A DNA stretch of 64,000 nt, from the NCBI RefSeq assembly GCF_918797505.1, contig NC_092797.1:32377372-32441371 (forward strand), in the 5' to 3' direction. The notes under the pieces were generated by a model, which was not told the origin of the DNA, did no database searches, and was given only the letters and a program-made list of their open reading frames with translations. Below, piece by piece: positions 14,501-26,900 of this stretch. This DNA comes from Bemisia tabaci. Lineage: Eukaryota > Arthropoda > Insecta > Hemiptera > Aleyrodidae. Each line of letters starts with the position of its first letter. Within the stretch, counting starts at the first letter, position 1. Made by a program: the position numbers and the translations under genes.

Positions 14501-17500
14501 AGCTCTTCTTTTGATGAGAGAATTGTAGAATGGGATTCTTAGCTTGATATTTTCCTTCTTTATAATTGACAATAGAGCCTGTAAAGAGTTTTAAACGGTG
14601 ACAATTAGAAAAGATCCAGGAAAGGGAGCAAACTAAGACTTCAAGAGGGTGACTGCTAAAAAATAGGCTCATGGATTACCTCAAAAATGGCTTTGCTATT
14701 TCCATTCTTTTAAACTATAGTACAAATAGAGAAAATTCATGGAAACTTGCTTGAAAATTATGTCTCCATTGAAATAAGGATATGTAAGCTGAAAGATCTC
14801 AGCTTCCATAAATTTTGATCTACAAGTTGCAGAAAAAATAAGGTTTTTTCAAATGCACCAAAACATCTCTCATGAGAATACATTATTAAAAATATAATGG
14901 ACTGTTGGACACCAAAGATACAGCCAACTATCAAAGGAAGGAAACCTAGTTTCCCACTTTGATTTTGATTGGAATGTGGCCAGAAGTTTCTGTTTACGGA
15001 ATAATTAAACCCCTAAATCGCCGTTTTTGTAAATGGGCCAAGAAACTTCCAAGAAAATATTGTAAAAAATTCGGCCAAAAAGGCCGTTTGCTAAAGAGAC
15101 AAAGTAGTGCTCATTTTGCATAAATGCTGCAATGGCTCAGTGATTGAGAGTGTTGCGAACTGATTGACAGGCTCCAATTTGATCCCCAATGTCTAACCAT
15201 AATTTTTATTTCTACCCATGATTGTTCCTTACTTACTTTCTTCCGCCTGCACGCATAACTATCTTTTCTCAGATATTTGTACATAATAAACCATGATGAT
15301 CCATTAAATGTATTAATATATATAAGAAAGCATGTTAATTAGCATGTGATCAATTAGAGCGATAAGAGATTAAGGGGAAAAGATAGTTATTTGCAGAGTT
15401 AAAGATAGTAAGAAAAAAAGAAAGTTCATTTGGCCATATTTTTAGGAAGAGAGCCTAAAACGGCCAAATTAAGAGGCTGAGACAATTTTTGAGGCGCTTC
15501 TCTAATAGCTTACTTTCTCAGCGGTGAGAGTGGGTGGAATACAGTCCAACAGTAACCCAAAAGTGACATCATTAGGTTTCAGGCCATCTTTTTCCATTTC
15601 TTCCAAAATGCCATTCACTCCTCCAAGTAATATCAGCCTATAAAAAGAAAAAGAATACATGTTGCAAATCCGTATCGAACATCCGTGCATCCGTAACAAA
15701 CTGAGATGGACTCCATTGATCTATTGTGCTATAAAATGGAAAAGAAGTACTGCTTGAGCTTCAACAAAAACAGCCGCTATCAGCAAGTGCTTTATAAGTC
15801 CGCTAAAGAATAAGTAATAGGGTTGATTTAGAAGCTTCTAAAAGGATAAAAAGATCCCTGGAGGATTATGTACCATGCCATTAAGTTTTCAAAAATTACG
15901 ATAGACTGATGAGTGACCAAAAAAAGGGTGTCAAAGTGGCAACTCCTGATCTCTAGCAACCATAAGCGCACAGTGGACTGAGCCTCAAGAGTGGAGTCAT
16001 CACTCCTCAGTTTTGATAATGCGGAATCAGGGTTTGATGTCGCTGATTCGATTAAGCAGATGTACTCCTTCAATGAACTACGGAAAGTTGTTACATTAAG
16101 GTTCTCCGGTGCATAAAATGAAATAACGTGATAAAATGATAAATGCTCATTTTTACCTGTCTTGCGGCGTTCTAATTTCATTTAAACTTAAGATACTCCC
16201 CAAATGAGGTTTGTATGTGAGTAAATTTGGTCTATTCTCGGCAGGAAGTTCTTTAAGAGAGGTTGTCGCATCAGAAATAGAAGGTACAGGACTAATATTT
16301 TCTGAGACATTACTTGGTTCAATGGAGTCGACCGAGAGACTTGATGATTCTTGGGAGCTTGGTAGGTTAGAATTATTCTCTGATGCTGGTGAGTCAAGAA
16401 GTTTATGCTCCTGCAATAGAAAAATTTAAAATGAATGAACAGAGAAGAAAACAATTGGAGGGGTAGGTAAAAATACTACTGTATTCCATTATTTTAGGGT
16501 TCACGAAATGTGCCGATACAGTCACTAATACTATTAAATAAATCAACCATTATAGATTTGAATTGATAGGGAGCGAGCCAACTTCACTACTAACTGCCAA
16601 CTGCTTGAAATTCATACAGAATATTCTGCCAGCAGAGAAGAAAAATCAGAGCAGTCTATCATGCTGACTAGTTTTTCAAAGAAAGTGTAAAGTATCACAG
16701 GAATGAGTGATAAAAACGTGTGCCAAAAATGCATAATTTCATAATAATCCGACAAAGAAGGTAAATTATAATGCATCCAGAGTGTATTAGGTGAATTGCA
16801 ATGATTGTGACAGTATTTACGTAGGAAAATCAGAAAGGAGTTTTCTCCAAAGATTCAAAAAGTGTAAGAGGGACAAAAACTCTCAAATTTTCCAACACAT
16901 TGAATCATCCAATCACAAGGTAAAATCAATAGAAAAGAATCTTACAATACAACATGAATCACTGCCCGGAAATCTGATCTTCAATTTGTATCTTGTATGT
17001 GCATCTTTTTTCAATTATGCAATTTTCATTAATATCCTGCTTTACTGTACCTCCAGTTTGTCTCTTGTTTTGTGAGTCTATTATATTTCTCTAATATGTA
17101 ACTTAGCAATGTATCTTTCGGCAATGCTCTGATGATGGGACTGAGTCCTGAAATGCATTAGCCCCTGATAAATAGAATTATAAACAATTATGCATCTTTG
17201 GCACATGTTTGTATTACTCATAATTACAATTAGATGCAACATGCGGCTCAACAACTTTTCACGTCACAGGAAGTTTGCAATGTCACAAATGGAGATACGT
17301 GGTTTTGCACTTTGGTCATCCCCATATTCTTCATCAACGAACACTCCTCTTCAGAGACAATTCACTGAATTCAAAAAATTACGTCAGAAAAAAATCTTCC
17401 AGGTCTCAAACCATGCGAAAATGAAATAATTCTGACAAACAGTTAGCTTAGCACAAGTTTAAGTTAAAAAACATAGAAAATGTCTACCTTCTAAAACTAA

Positions 17501-20500
17501 TTCCACAATTAACTCGATTTAAATATATTCCCCAGGAATTAAAAAAGCTAAAATTGTGGAAATTATCTACAAAAATAATAGCTAAATGTGGAGACCAATC
17601 AGAAACCTATAAAACTAGGGTCAAAAAATGTTCTGCCAAAAGTTTGGACGCAGCTACTATCAGTTTGCCGTAATTTGATATCAATGACTGACTTCGGTTC
17701 GCCTTTAGTGGCCCATGAGCCTGATGTGGTATGCAACAAATTAATTCAAATAGAAAATACCTCTGGGCTTGGCACTCCGCCCTTCATAATCTCATCAATT
17801 GCTTGCTGAAAGGTGACAAGGTCTCCTGTTCCACACTCACGCACCGTTCTGAGAAGCAAATTGTAATTGTAAATATCGGGTTTAATCCATTTCCTCCTAA
17901 GTTTGTGCCAAACCTGTAGAAAATAGTAAACAAAAATTGAATTTACCCGAATGAGTGGTTAGAGATAATACTGGATAATATCGGCAGGTAGAGAATTTTT
18001 GGTTGATCTTGTGTGACTCAGTGAGGACGGGACAAAATTTTAAGGGTTAGTTAATATGGCAGTATTTCAGAAAAGAATGCTTTGAAGAAATATAATGATA
18101 TCTAATACCTTCAACCAACGGGTCTGTAGGACCACCATCAAGAAGCTTCAGATAGAGAATTTCGGGATCTAATGCAAATCAGATTAATCAAATTAATAGT
18201 GCACGATGATTGATCAACGTAGTAGATTACTTGCACATGTTTCATTCATTTCATTATACGTAACTACGCAATGAAATTCTAATAATGCAGGATACTGTTT
18301 CAGGTAGTAGTAAGGAGCACGATTATCAGGTTCACAAGTAATTGATACCAAAGTTTTGAAATTCATATCTGAATCTGTTCTTTCCAAGGAAAGAGAGAGA
18401 GTTGCTATTATTGGAATGATTAATTCTATGCGCCTTCCAGTATTCAGATACAGATATACTAATGGAAAAGGAAATCTGATACAGAGTGATTCACTTACAA
18501 CTAGAGCAAGTCTAAAACCAGCCTCTTTATCTGAAATGCAAGCTTGGAGTACAAAGCAAAAAGTATCTGCTGACAAGGGCAACTTTTTCTCGATCATTTC
18601 ATCCACTAAACTGAAAGCAATGTCTACAGCACCACATCTTCCAAAAGCTGAAAAAAAAACCGGTAAAATTGTTACATTTTGTCCATTACTCTTAAGAGGA
18701 TTGCATTTTGCAAAAAGGAACCACTAGCATTGCAATGATGCTAAGATTGTGCAACTTCATCTTTTGCAATAAAATTGCGGAAATCGTGAAAAACTATTAA
18801 ATTTATATGGTAATTTTTGTCTTAAATTTACAGTTTTTAGCGAGTAAAAAAGAAACTATAACGGATAATCGGGTTTTTCCTCCAAGTCAAAAGAAGTTGC
18901 ACAATCTTAGCAACATTGCAATGCTAGTGGTTCCTTTTTGCAAAATCCAATCCAAGAGTTATTTCAAGGTATTTTCCTACAAACTCTTGTTCACAAATGC
19001 ATCAGGTACTTCATCATGATGCAACTTTTGGCAATGTTGAGCAAATGTACTACAGTTCAGAATTGATCACTAAATTGTTTTTGAAGGTGCTATATAATCA
19101 CTTATACAGAATTTCATGGCGAATTGCTGCTGATAATTTTGTCTCTCTTAAGAATTTCTGACGACTCTGCTACAAAAAAAATATAATTATGATTTTCATG
19201 ATATGTTACCTTTAATCATGGCATGATAAGTAATAGGCCTAATGAAGATAGATTTCTCATCCATTAATGCTTTCAAATGTTTGGCTTGCTGGAATCCATA
19301 CCCTGGAAATGGGCAATTAGCACAAGCATTAAAAAGCGAAGTATAAGTACCGCCATTAGGTCTTACTCCTCGTTTCTTCATCTGGAAAAAACGAAAAAAA
19401 GATGATAGATTTGGTTTTGAGAAAAAAAAGGACATTAAATTCAAACCCAGATGCCTCAGCACCTTACAGGGTAAACGACCAAACTTAACTGAGATGACGC
19501 AACCAACAATTTTTCTCCCACATAAAATCCCCACAATCATAAGAGATCATTGCTTTTGGTGAAGTTTAAAAACTCAAAGCTCTCCACGAAAGCCAGACGC
19601 AGCTTAGAGAAGCAAGACAAGATAAGACCAAAGTCATCTTCAGTGACCAAAAAAATCTTGGGAGATTTCTAATTGACAGCAAAAACTTGGAACATATAAA
19701 CTAAGCCAAAGTGGCATAAACAATGTGGAATGTGAGTGTGGACGGAATTTTGTTGGCCAAAGTGGCAGGAAAATATCAGAGCGAGTCAACAGGAACACCG
19801 CAAATGCAAAACGTGGAAAGCTAGGTTCCTTTTTATTAACTGATCATCACAGTGGAACAAACACAACCCAGAAAAGTGCAAAACTAGCATTCTACACTCA
19901 AGCGGCAAAGGCCAAACGATGAACTTGTTAGAGCACCTTGAAATCAATAAATATGAAAACCAAGGAAATCCTCTAAACAGCCAAATTAAAAGCAGGCCAT
20001 GCAGTGAACCTCATTTCCGCCATCCTCTTCTTAAACTGCGCTAGGATGACTGCTGGAAGCCTCTTATCCTCTCAAACCAGGTTGGAGAAAAGCATGGTAT
20101 GCACTAATACAGAGGTTGATATTCAAGGCGTTTTTCGATGGGTGATACCTCTGTTCATATTGAAGGTGCATAGAAATTTGGCGTTTTTTCAGATCTTAAT
20201 TTTTGCTTATGTAAAAGTTTAAGCCATCAAAACGCAATTCTGTGACCAGCACAACTGACACATTCCCTAAAACCATTTTTGACTAAAATATGGCTACACA
20301 GTAAACTTCAAATATTTGTAGGACATATTTCTGTCGTTTTTGCAAACATTTTCATTTCAAAAAGAAATTACATGTGATCCTGATATCACAATAAGACAAC
20401 TGAAAGACATGCTCAGTTACACTGTTTCTTTCGATATTAACTTAGAATTTCATTAAGCAAAGAGGAAAAAGCAATAGATCCAACTCACTATTAACGGATA

Positions 20501-21761
20501 TGAACAATTTGACTGACTAGTTCAATTGCTCTTCATGATTTTTTTCATTAAACAGGGATAGGACTTACATCATTGTACAGCTTGAACGCTTTTTTTGTGT
20601 AGCCAGCATGCCCACAAGCAGTGATGAGATGGTTATAAATGTGAAATGTTGGCTTTGCGCGATCCTCTTTCAACATTTTTACCTCCAGTACATCAATAGC
20701 ATCTCTGATCTGTAACATGATCCAATTTTTTTTTCAACTTTTCATCAAAGATGTGGAAGTTTGTTGATTAGGTAGGATGCTGTTCAATAAAGGTGATAAG
20801 TATCATGGTAAAAAAGACTCAAAGAAATTAAATGTAGAGATGAGCTTCACACAAATAAACAAAAAAAGGGGCAGAAAAGACAAATTTGTATGTAATTACT
20901 AAGCTGCAGAACACGTGTCTTTTGGGAAGACATGGTAGACCTGTATAATTTTAGTCAATCAAGAAGTTTGCAAGAGAACCCTTGTATCTACCCGTTTTCC
21001 TGTTGATATTGATGATATGAAGTGACATTTGGTTTCTCCTGTCTGTAGAATCTGCACACTGGATCTCCTTGGAGGATCCTTATGGTGTGCAGATGCTGGC
21101 ACAGTACTAATAACTTGTCAAACCTATCAGTTTCCTGAGTTGCAATCTGCTTTGCAGTAATACGATATCCTCTGATAGTTCTAGAGAGAGATAAGTGAAA
21201 ATACTTCTCACACATCGCTTGTAGTATGAATTTGAACCTGTAAGTTCATAAAATAAAATATTTTATTCCAAAATAAAATACAATTATTCATAAATTACTA
21301 CTTACTCTTTTAGCTTTAATAAGATCGTCAATCATTTTGAGATATTCCATAATTTTTAAGCGATGCCGCTGGGTTTCTGGATCGGCATAAGTTTCCACAA
21401 TTACGTCACCTTCTTCATCTGGTAATTCATCAAGTAATTTTTCGTAAGTCAACTGCTTTGTTTTTTGAGGGTTCAGAGTGCCAAATGTATCTGGGTCTGA
21501 GAGCTTGGCAAGTTTAATTGCAATTTTCTCATCAGAGTGTTGAGGGGCTCCTTCCACTGTGTTCTCTGAGGAAAAGTTTGGTTCTTTCGGCACATTTGTA
21601 TTTATTTCAGGTGCTCCTCTACTTGACATTGAATGATTGAGACGAGAATTAAAAATTTGACGGTAAGGAAATAGCTTGGAGTGCTTGGATATACCTTGAG
21701 ATGACACCAAAACAACACACTTTCTGAGGTAACTACCCTGAGTAAATACTCTTGAAGCCAT
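11546..21761 (-). CDS. PTCD1: PTCD1, mitochondrial pentatricopeptide repeat protein 1, complete, 11 exons
   Basis: Exons in transcript order: 21761-21306, 20709-20569, 19381-19210, 18647-18499, 17913-17761, 16410-16157, 15637-15514, 14578-14474, 13651-13521, 12334-12160, 11728-11546. Phases join cleanly to 680 aa; the human protein is 700. The first 44 residues are rich in R, K and S with no acidic residue, as expected of a mitochondrial presequence. The PTCD1-specific stretch SDPDTFGTL follows near residue 88. PPR helices start near residue 153 (AIDVLEVKMLKEDR, then YNHLITACGHAGYTKKAF) and continue through exon 5 (KPDIYNYNLLLRTVRECG). A serine-rich linker at about 360-430 corresponds to the human low-complexity insert. 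Repeats resume at RLILLGGVNGILEEM, and the C-terminus has VHPWAEVK where the human protein has PHPWQKFR. In mammals PTCD1 binds mitochondrial 16S rRNA and leucine tRNAs. No stop or frameshift was seen. Confidence 0.95.
16767..17075 (+). pseudogene. Penelope-like element GIY-YIG endonuclease relic
   Basis: Lies in PTCD1 intron 5 (between the exons at 16157-16410 and 17761-17913), on the opposite strand. The frame reads a VY start-motif remnant, a TAG stop at 16788-16790, then VNCNDCDSIYVGKSERSF and later FQHIESSNHKV. This is the layout of a retroelement GIY-YIG nuclease: GVYK, CxxC, YVG with a following R, then the H..SNH segment. The motif at about 17130-17180 (CTGATGATGGGACTGAGTCC) resembles the sequence usually found just 3' of Penelope-like ORFs. 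No reverse transcriptase domain is present, so it is a truncated dead copy. Confidence 0.7.
18698..18953. mobile_element. MITE family A, copy 2 (256 bp, 4-bp target duplication)
   Basis: Lies in the PTCD1 intron between the exons at 18499-18647 and 19210-19381. It starts GGATTGCATTTTGCAAAAAG and ends in the inverted form, with inverted repeats about 60 bp long (GGAACCACTAGCATTGCAATG is near identical in both arms). It is flanked by AAGA at 18694-18697 and 18954-18957. The interior stretch around CTTAAATTTACAGTTTTTAG is also in copy 3, in the other orientation. Confidence 0.9.
19700..19922 (+). pseudogene. Second Penelope-like GIY-YIG relic
   Basis: Lies in the PTCD1 intron between the exons at 19210-19381 and 20569-20709, plus strand. 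The frame reads SGINNVECECGRNFVGQSGR, then KISERVNR, matching the core of Penelope-like endonucleases (SGIYxIxCxCGxxYIGQTGR, then RxxEH). The following residues keep only traces of the later nuclease motifs. It differs in detail from the 16767 copy, so it comes from another element or subfamily. Confidence 0.6.
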
Positions 21762-22909
21762 TTTGAACTTTTCTCCTTATGGAATCTAAGAATACTCTGA
21801 AATTTGAAAGAAAACTGAATTAGTGCCGGCAATTGCAATCAGTCAATATGGCAAAACCGACCATCTGAAAAAGTTAATTTTACAAATGAAATACTATGCA
21901 GAAGTACTCATTTAGCCTTCCACTGCTGAGTTAGGAATGAGTAGGATTTTCTCAGTGAAATAAACTCGCAGCAAATAATCGTTCTTCATGGGCTACGTCT
22001 GTTTGACATTTGGCCCTGGCATTTGTAACTGCACTTGAATTTTCCACCTAGCACCACAGCAAAAAATTGAAAAGAAGTTACAAATGCAACCAAGTACAAT
22101 CAGTCTCTAACCTTAGCACTTGCAAAACACAATAGGACATTAGAGAACACAACTCACAGTAAGTAAATACAAGTTTACCATTACGTTGAAAGTTGCAAAA
22201 TAAAAAGGCAATTGGCAAATGAACTAAAACATGGGGCATAGACAATCTAAGTGGTTTATGGCATGAGAGAGTAATTCTTAGGTATTACGCAAAATGAATT
22301 TTGTAACTATAATGTTACATATTTCCGATGAGCAGGTCCGATGACCTCTGTTGACCAATTAGATATTAAACATGACAGTTTGTGAATCCTCATTGCAACA
22401 CACAAGCAACATGATAAAAATATATACTATTTTCATGAGGAACTTTTTATGTATCGATTATTTCGAACAATCCGTTTTCCAAAATGCCTAAGTCTATTCA
22501 AATCAAAAGGCGCACATGGCTAATTTCGGCTGGCTGCACAAATGAGATTTTATCAGGGTGCCAATTTTTTACTAATGAACCAAATGTCAAGCTGATATAG
22601 TAAGACGATGCCTGAAGATGAGTTCAACCGATCAGCCAGTGCCATTTCTCTGCCTGGTTACATAATTAGTGCCTGCTAAAAATATCTTTCAAACAGGTCT
22701 CATTTTTGGCATTTTCGAAACGAGGTTCCTTTGTCATTTACAGTTAAATAAAACCTGGGAAGATTCCTAGAGGCTTAGAGCACTCCGTACTTTTAGCAAA
22801 CGATTGCTCATCCTAAGTAATCATGAAGAAAGTGAACACTGCTTCAGTAATGGAGATATGAATAAAGAGTGTAGAGAGACAGAATTTACAACTTACTTTG
22901 CCCGTTATG
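21762..22909. other. Intergenic region between USB1 3' end and PTCD1 5' end
   Basis: Both flanking genes are on the minus strand, so this holds the USB1 3' UTR and the PTCD1 promoter. No gene, long repeat or convincing regulatory motif was seen. Confidence 0.5.
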
Positions 22910-23917
22910 TTAACAAAGACTGAATCTAAATAATTTATTTCCTGTTTTACACTCTGCTTTATCAACAACGGTTTCAAAATGGTCCGGTTCCTCAGCAATT
23001 AAATTCTGCAACTTTAAATTTAACTCTTCTAACTTAGAATTTATTTCTCTTGATTTATCTCCGAGGCACCATGCAATACTTAGATGAAAAGAGGCATCCT
23101 GGAAAAAAAACAATCGAACACAGATGTGTAAAATTTGCGACTAAACAAACTTTCATTATTGAAAATTACTTTTCAACTAGGCTTAGGCAAAAAATGTTTC
23201 CTCTCATACTTCCACAAAAGTCATTATCATTATTGTTTGTTTCCTCCAACAGTTCCCACTTTTTACCTGCCTTACATCATGAGATATGCTTTCTTGACTT
23301 AAATAATTTTTCAACTGTCAAATTAATTACTTGTGCCTCACATTTTTGATAGATACAGTATAAAAATCTTATTTGTTCCAGATAAAAAAAGTAAATTTCA
23401 TAATTTTCTCTTAATTTCTCTACTGTTGAGGGATACAGATTTTTCCAATTAACCGATGTAAAAGATTCACTCATTCTCAGAAAAAAGCGTCTCATTTGCG
23501 GATCATGTTCTGACTCTTTAGCAGAGAGATCTACTAGGCTGATTTAAACTTTTATGGCGTAATTTAACTCAAGGATAACAAAGCTCTGCTCGGCAAAAGT
23601 AATCGTGGAAAGCCTGTCATTCACAAGTGGCTGATGTGCCCCTAAGTTGCATTTCCCGCTCAGTTTTTAAATAGGTCAATTGTCAGGATATGACCTATCT
23701 AAATTAGATAATATGTTTCTGCAACATTTTATAGAGCTATGAGACTACGCAAAAATTGAATGTATTGGACGATGTAATTATTATTACACTGTTTGATATT
23801 CACCTGTCAGCTGATGATGTTGATGCCATCCTGAAATTGAGAACATAGTCAACCACTAATAGCTGGTGCCGTTGTCAATAGGGTTCACAAACGTTGTAAG
23901 AAATGCAAGTTTTCAAA

Positions 23918-23948
<31 letters not shown>

Positions 23949-26900
23949 GCCGGGCTGACCAGCGAGGCACCCTCAAGGGGCCAAGGCAACTGGCAACTGC
24001 CATTGTGCACCCCGAAGTTGGACCGTGCTCCTTAACCTCATACCATTGACACATTGTGTATCCTCTATATTCCCGCAAGGCTCAGCGGCCATCTGATAAC
24101 CAACAGCAGGTCTTATCAAAGACTGTAGCAGACACTGCAGAGCACGGATTTTCGAAGCACGGCCATGCCTCCACCGAGTTAGACTGTGTTGTTGCAATCT
24201 CCATTGATAGGTAGCACAGGCCGTCGCGCACACTACGAGTGATCATCGTTTTTTCACAACCCAGTCGAACAGTGCAGACAGATTACTTACTGGGTAACTA
24301 TGTCCCTTTCGCACCCTGTAACCTCCAAGAGTCAGGGTATTGGAGAAGCATAGTCATCCACAGTCACGATGACTGATTCACCTCCGGGTATTGAACCCGG
24401 GACCTCAGTGTTGGCAGCGAACTGCCTTGACCAATACACTACTGAGGCTGACCAAGTTTTCAAAAAGTAAGTCAGCAAATACTTTACTAAAATTAAATGG
24501 TTCTACCTTCAGCCTTGGGCCTACTAAAAAAAATATTCTTCATGAAAACCTTGTGTATGCTGTAATGCTTCTATTTTTCATATAATTTAAAAGGAAAGCT
24601 TTTGAGAACTGACTTTCAGTAACTGAAGCTAGGAATTGGAATTACCTGTTGTTTCAAACCATTTTATGATTTTTCGATCATGTTCAACAAAAAATTACAG
24701 TTCAAAAAGTAAAACATCATGTCCTGAATAGAAATAATTGCTCTTACGTATTCCATGTACAACATTGATTCTAAAATTTTTCATGCTAAAAAAGAATGGA
24801 AAGAGATGAAAAACAGCAGTTATTTTACCTCATAAAATGGAGGTAGTTTGAATGCTGACAAACATGAATTCAGAAGTTCAACACACTCTGCTAGCTGGGT
24901 TTTACCTCCTGACAACTGGAGACTCAAAAATGTCCTCCTCCTATCATCATTGCAGTAGACTCCAACCGAGGAAAATGAGACTATGAACCTTCAAAAAAGG
25001 AAAGAGATTTACAAGCTTAGGCTTCTCAAATACATAATATCCTCCAGAATGGTTTTGAGTACTAAAGTTGTGAAGTAAATCTTCATTGAAAATAAACAAT
25101 CATTCGGAGTTTGAAATTTCTTTACCAACTAACTCGTTTTGTTGTTTGTATTCAGAAAATACTTCATCTCACTAAATTACGATGCACATTTTAGCTATCC
25201 AATTCCAAGAAGCTGTTTCAAAATATCTAAATAAGGACTAAAATAATTTAAAAGCAGATCGGCTTATGATTTGTCTCACAACAGCTTTGGACACCCATGA
25301 GGCACCTACTCTTGTTGTAAAGAGGATGGGGGAGGGCAATTGGGCTTGGTTGATTGATTCGATTATTATAATCCCAACAAATCAGTTTAAAAATACCTAA
25401 ATTATGGCTGACCTCAGTTAGGATTTTTGCAGTTCTCTGGTAGAAATAAAAAATATATGAAAATGCGAGAGATTCAGATGTACATGTTTATGGTTATAAT
25501 TATTGCGTTCAGAAGGTGAACCAAATTTTTTAATTTTTCTTCCCTCGGTAGAGGTTTTTCAGTTTGTAATTTTAGCAACTCCTCGATTTTATTCTGATAG
25601 AAGAATAAATTAACCTATGATAAAATGTCTTATTCAGGAAATCATTACACCAATTTAAATGTACCTCTCAGGCAAACTTCGATAATATGGTGAGTGTTGG
25701 AAAAAAATTGAGTTATTTTTGGCTTTGGCAGCAAAAACTAGATCAGAGCAATCTGATTCGATACAAGGGAAAACCTATTTCCCATTTTTTCAGGCGTAAA
25801 ATAATAGGATAGGTTTCACATATTGGTACAAGGCAAAAAAGCCATTTGACAGGAAAAACTATTATCAGAAACAGCAGGGAAAATTCTTAAGCATGTTGCA
25901 ACTTGCTGTATTCTTGGCTTTAGAATCCGAATATGATCTTAATTTTTCTCTACCAAGCACAATTTTTTGGGAAAATCCGAATTTTAGGGAAAATTTCAAT
26001 TTTGCGTACATTAATTGAAATTGAACTGACCAATAGAAGTGGAGATTATTTCCCAAATCAGTAATAAAAATCCCCGAGAGTCAATTCTGAATTGTTTGAC
26101 ATCTTGACTTTTGCTGACTGGTGTTAGGAGCTTTTGCACTAGTGTGCTCCTTACCTCATCGCTAACACTCTATTCTGCATACTAACCTGTTAACTTTGCT
26201 GATGGATTTCTTGATATCTTCGACGAGAGTGTCAATCCAATGATGTTGGAGCACAACTGTTCTTGTGAGACTAATATGGGGCTTCTCAATTGGCTTCAAG
26301 TCAATTTCTGTTCCACAAATTTCAATTGCATCACTCAAAATTGAACGCAAACCTTCATTGTACTCATCTGAGTTATGAAAAAAAGGAGGAGAAAAATATA
26401 ATTAGAGGAAATGTTTGGAAAATGTATAATTTGCAGATAGAAAAAAAATAGTGACTTTTCAACCCAAAATTACCTCTTTGCCAAAAAGATAATAGGTGAT
26501 AAATATCTGCTTTAGAGTAATTGATTGCTACAGAAAATTCTGCAGGAAAAAGTTGGTGGCACATCGATGTTGAAGGGTACCCCCCTACAAGTAATTGGAC
26601 ACCCACATTATTGGACAATCAACTCAATTCACTAGAATTTAATTTCAAAGCAGGCCCAAGCTGAGACAGTAATTTAGCCTGTGATTGGATACAATTATAC
26701 AATTATAATATACAATATTATATACAATTTATAATATACAATTATAACTTACAAGGCACGTAGACAAAGGTGGACCAATTGCCTCTTACATGGGGAAAAC
26801 TTCGGACTCGACCACCATGTAATTTTGGATCATCTTTGTAGGAGCTATCATTGATGTCTTTACTGAATAATTTTGATACAGCTTCAGGGACTGGTAGCCT

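Noticed and set aside
15110..15300. Weak tRNA-like stretch (GGCTCAGTGATTGAGAG, then TTTGATCCCC)
   Set aside because: Resembles a D-arm and T-arm start, but the boxes deviate and no full cloverleaf, tail or duplication was found; at best an old SINE scrap.
15828..16181. 117-codon minus-strand ORF overlapping the start of a PTCD1 intron
   Set aside because: Its first residues are the end of the PTCD1 exon in another frame, and the rest is intron; the next PTCD1 exon at 15514-15637 joins in phase without it.
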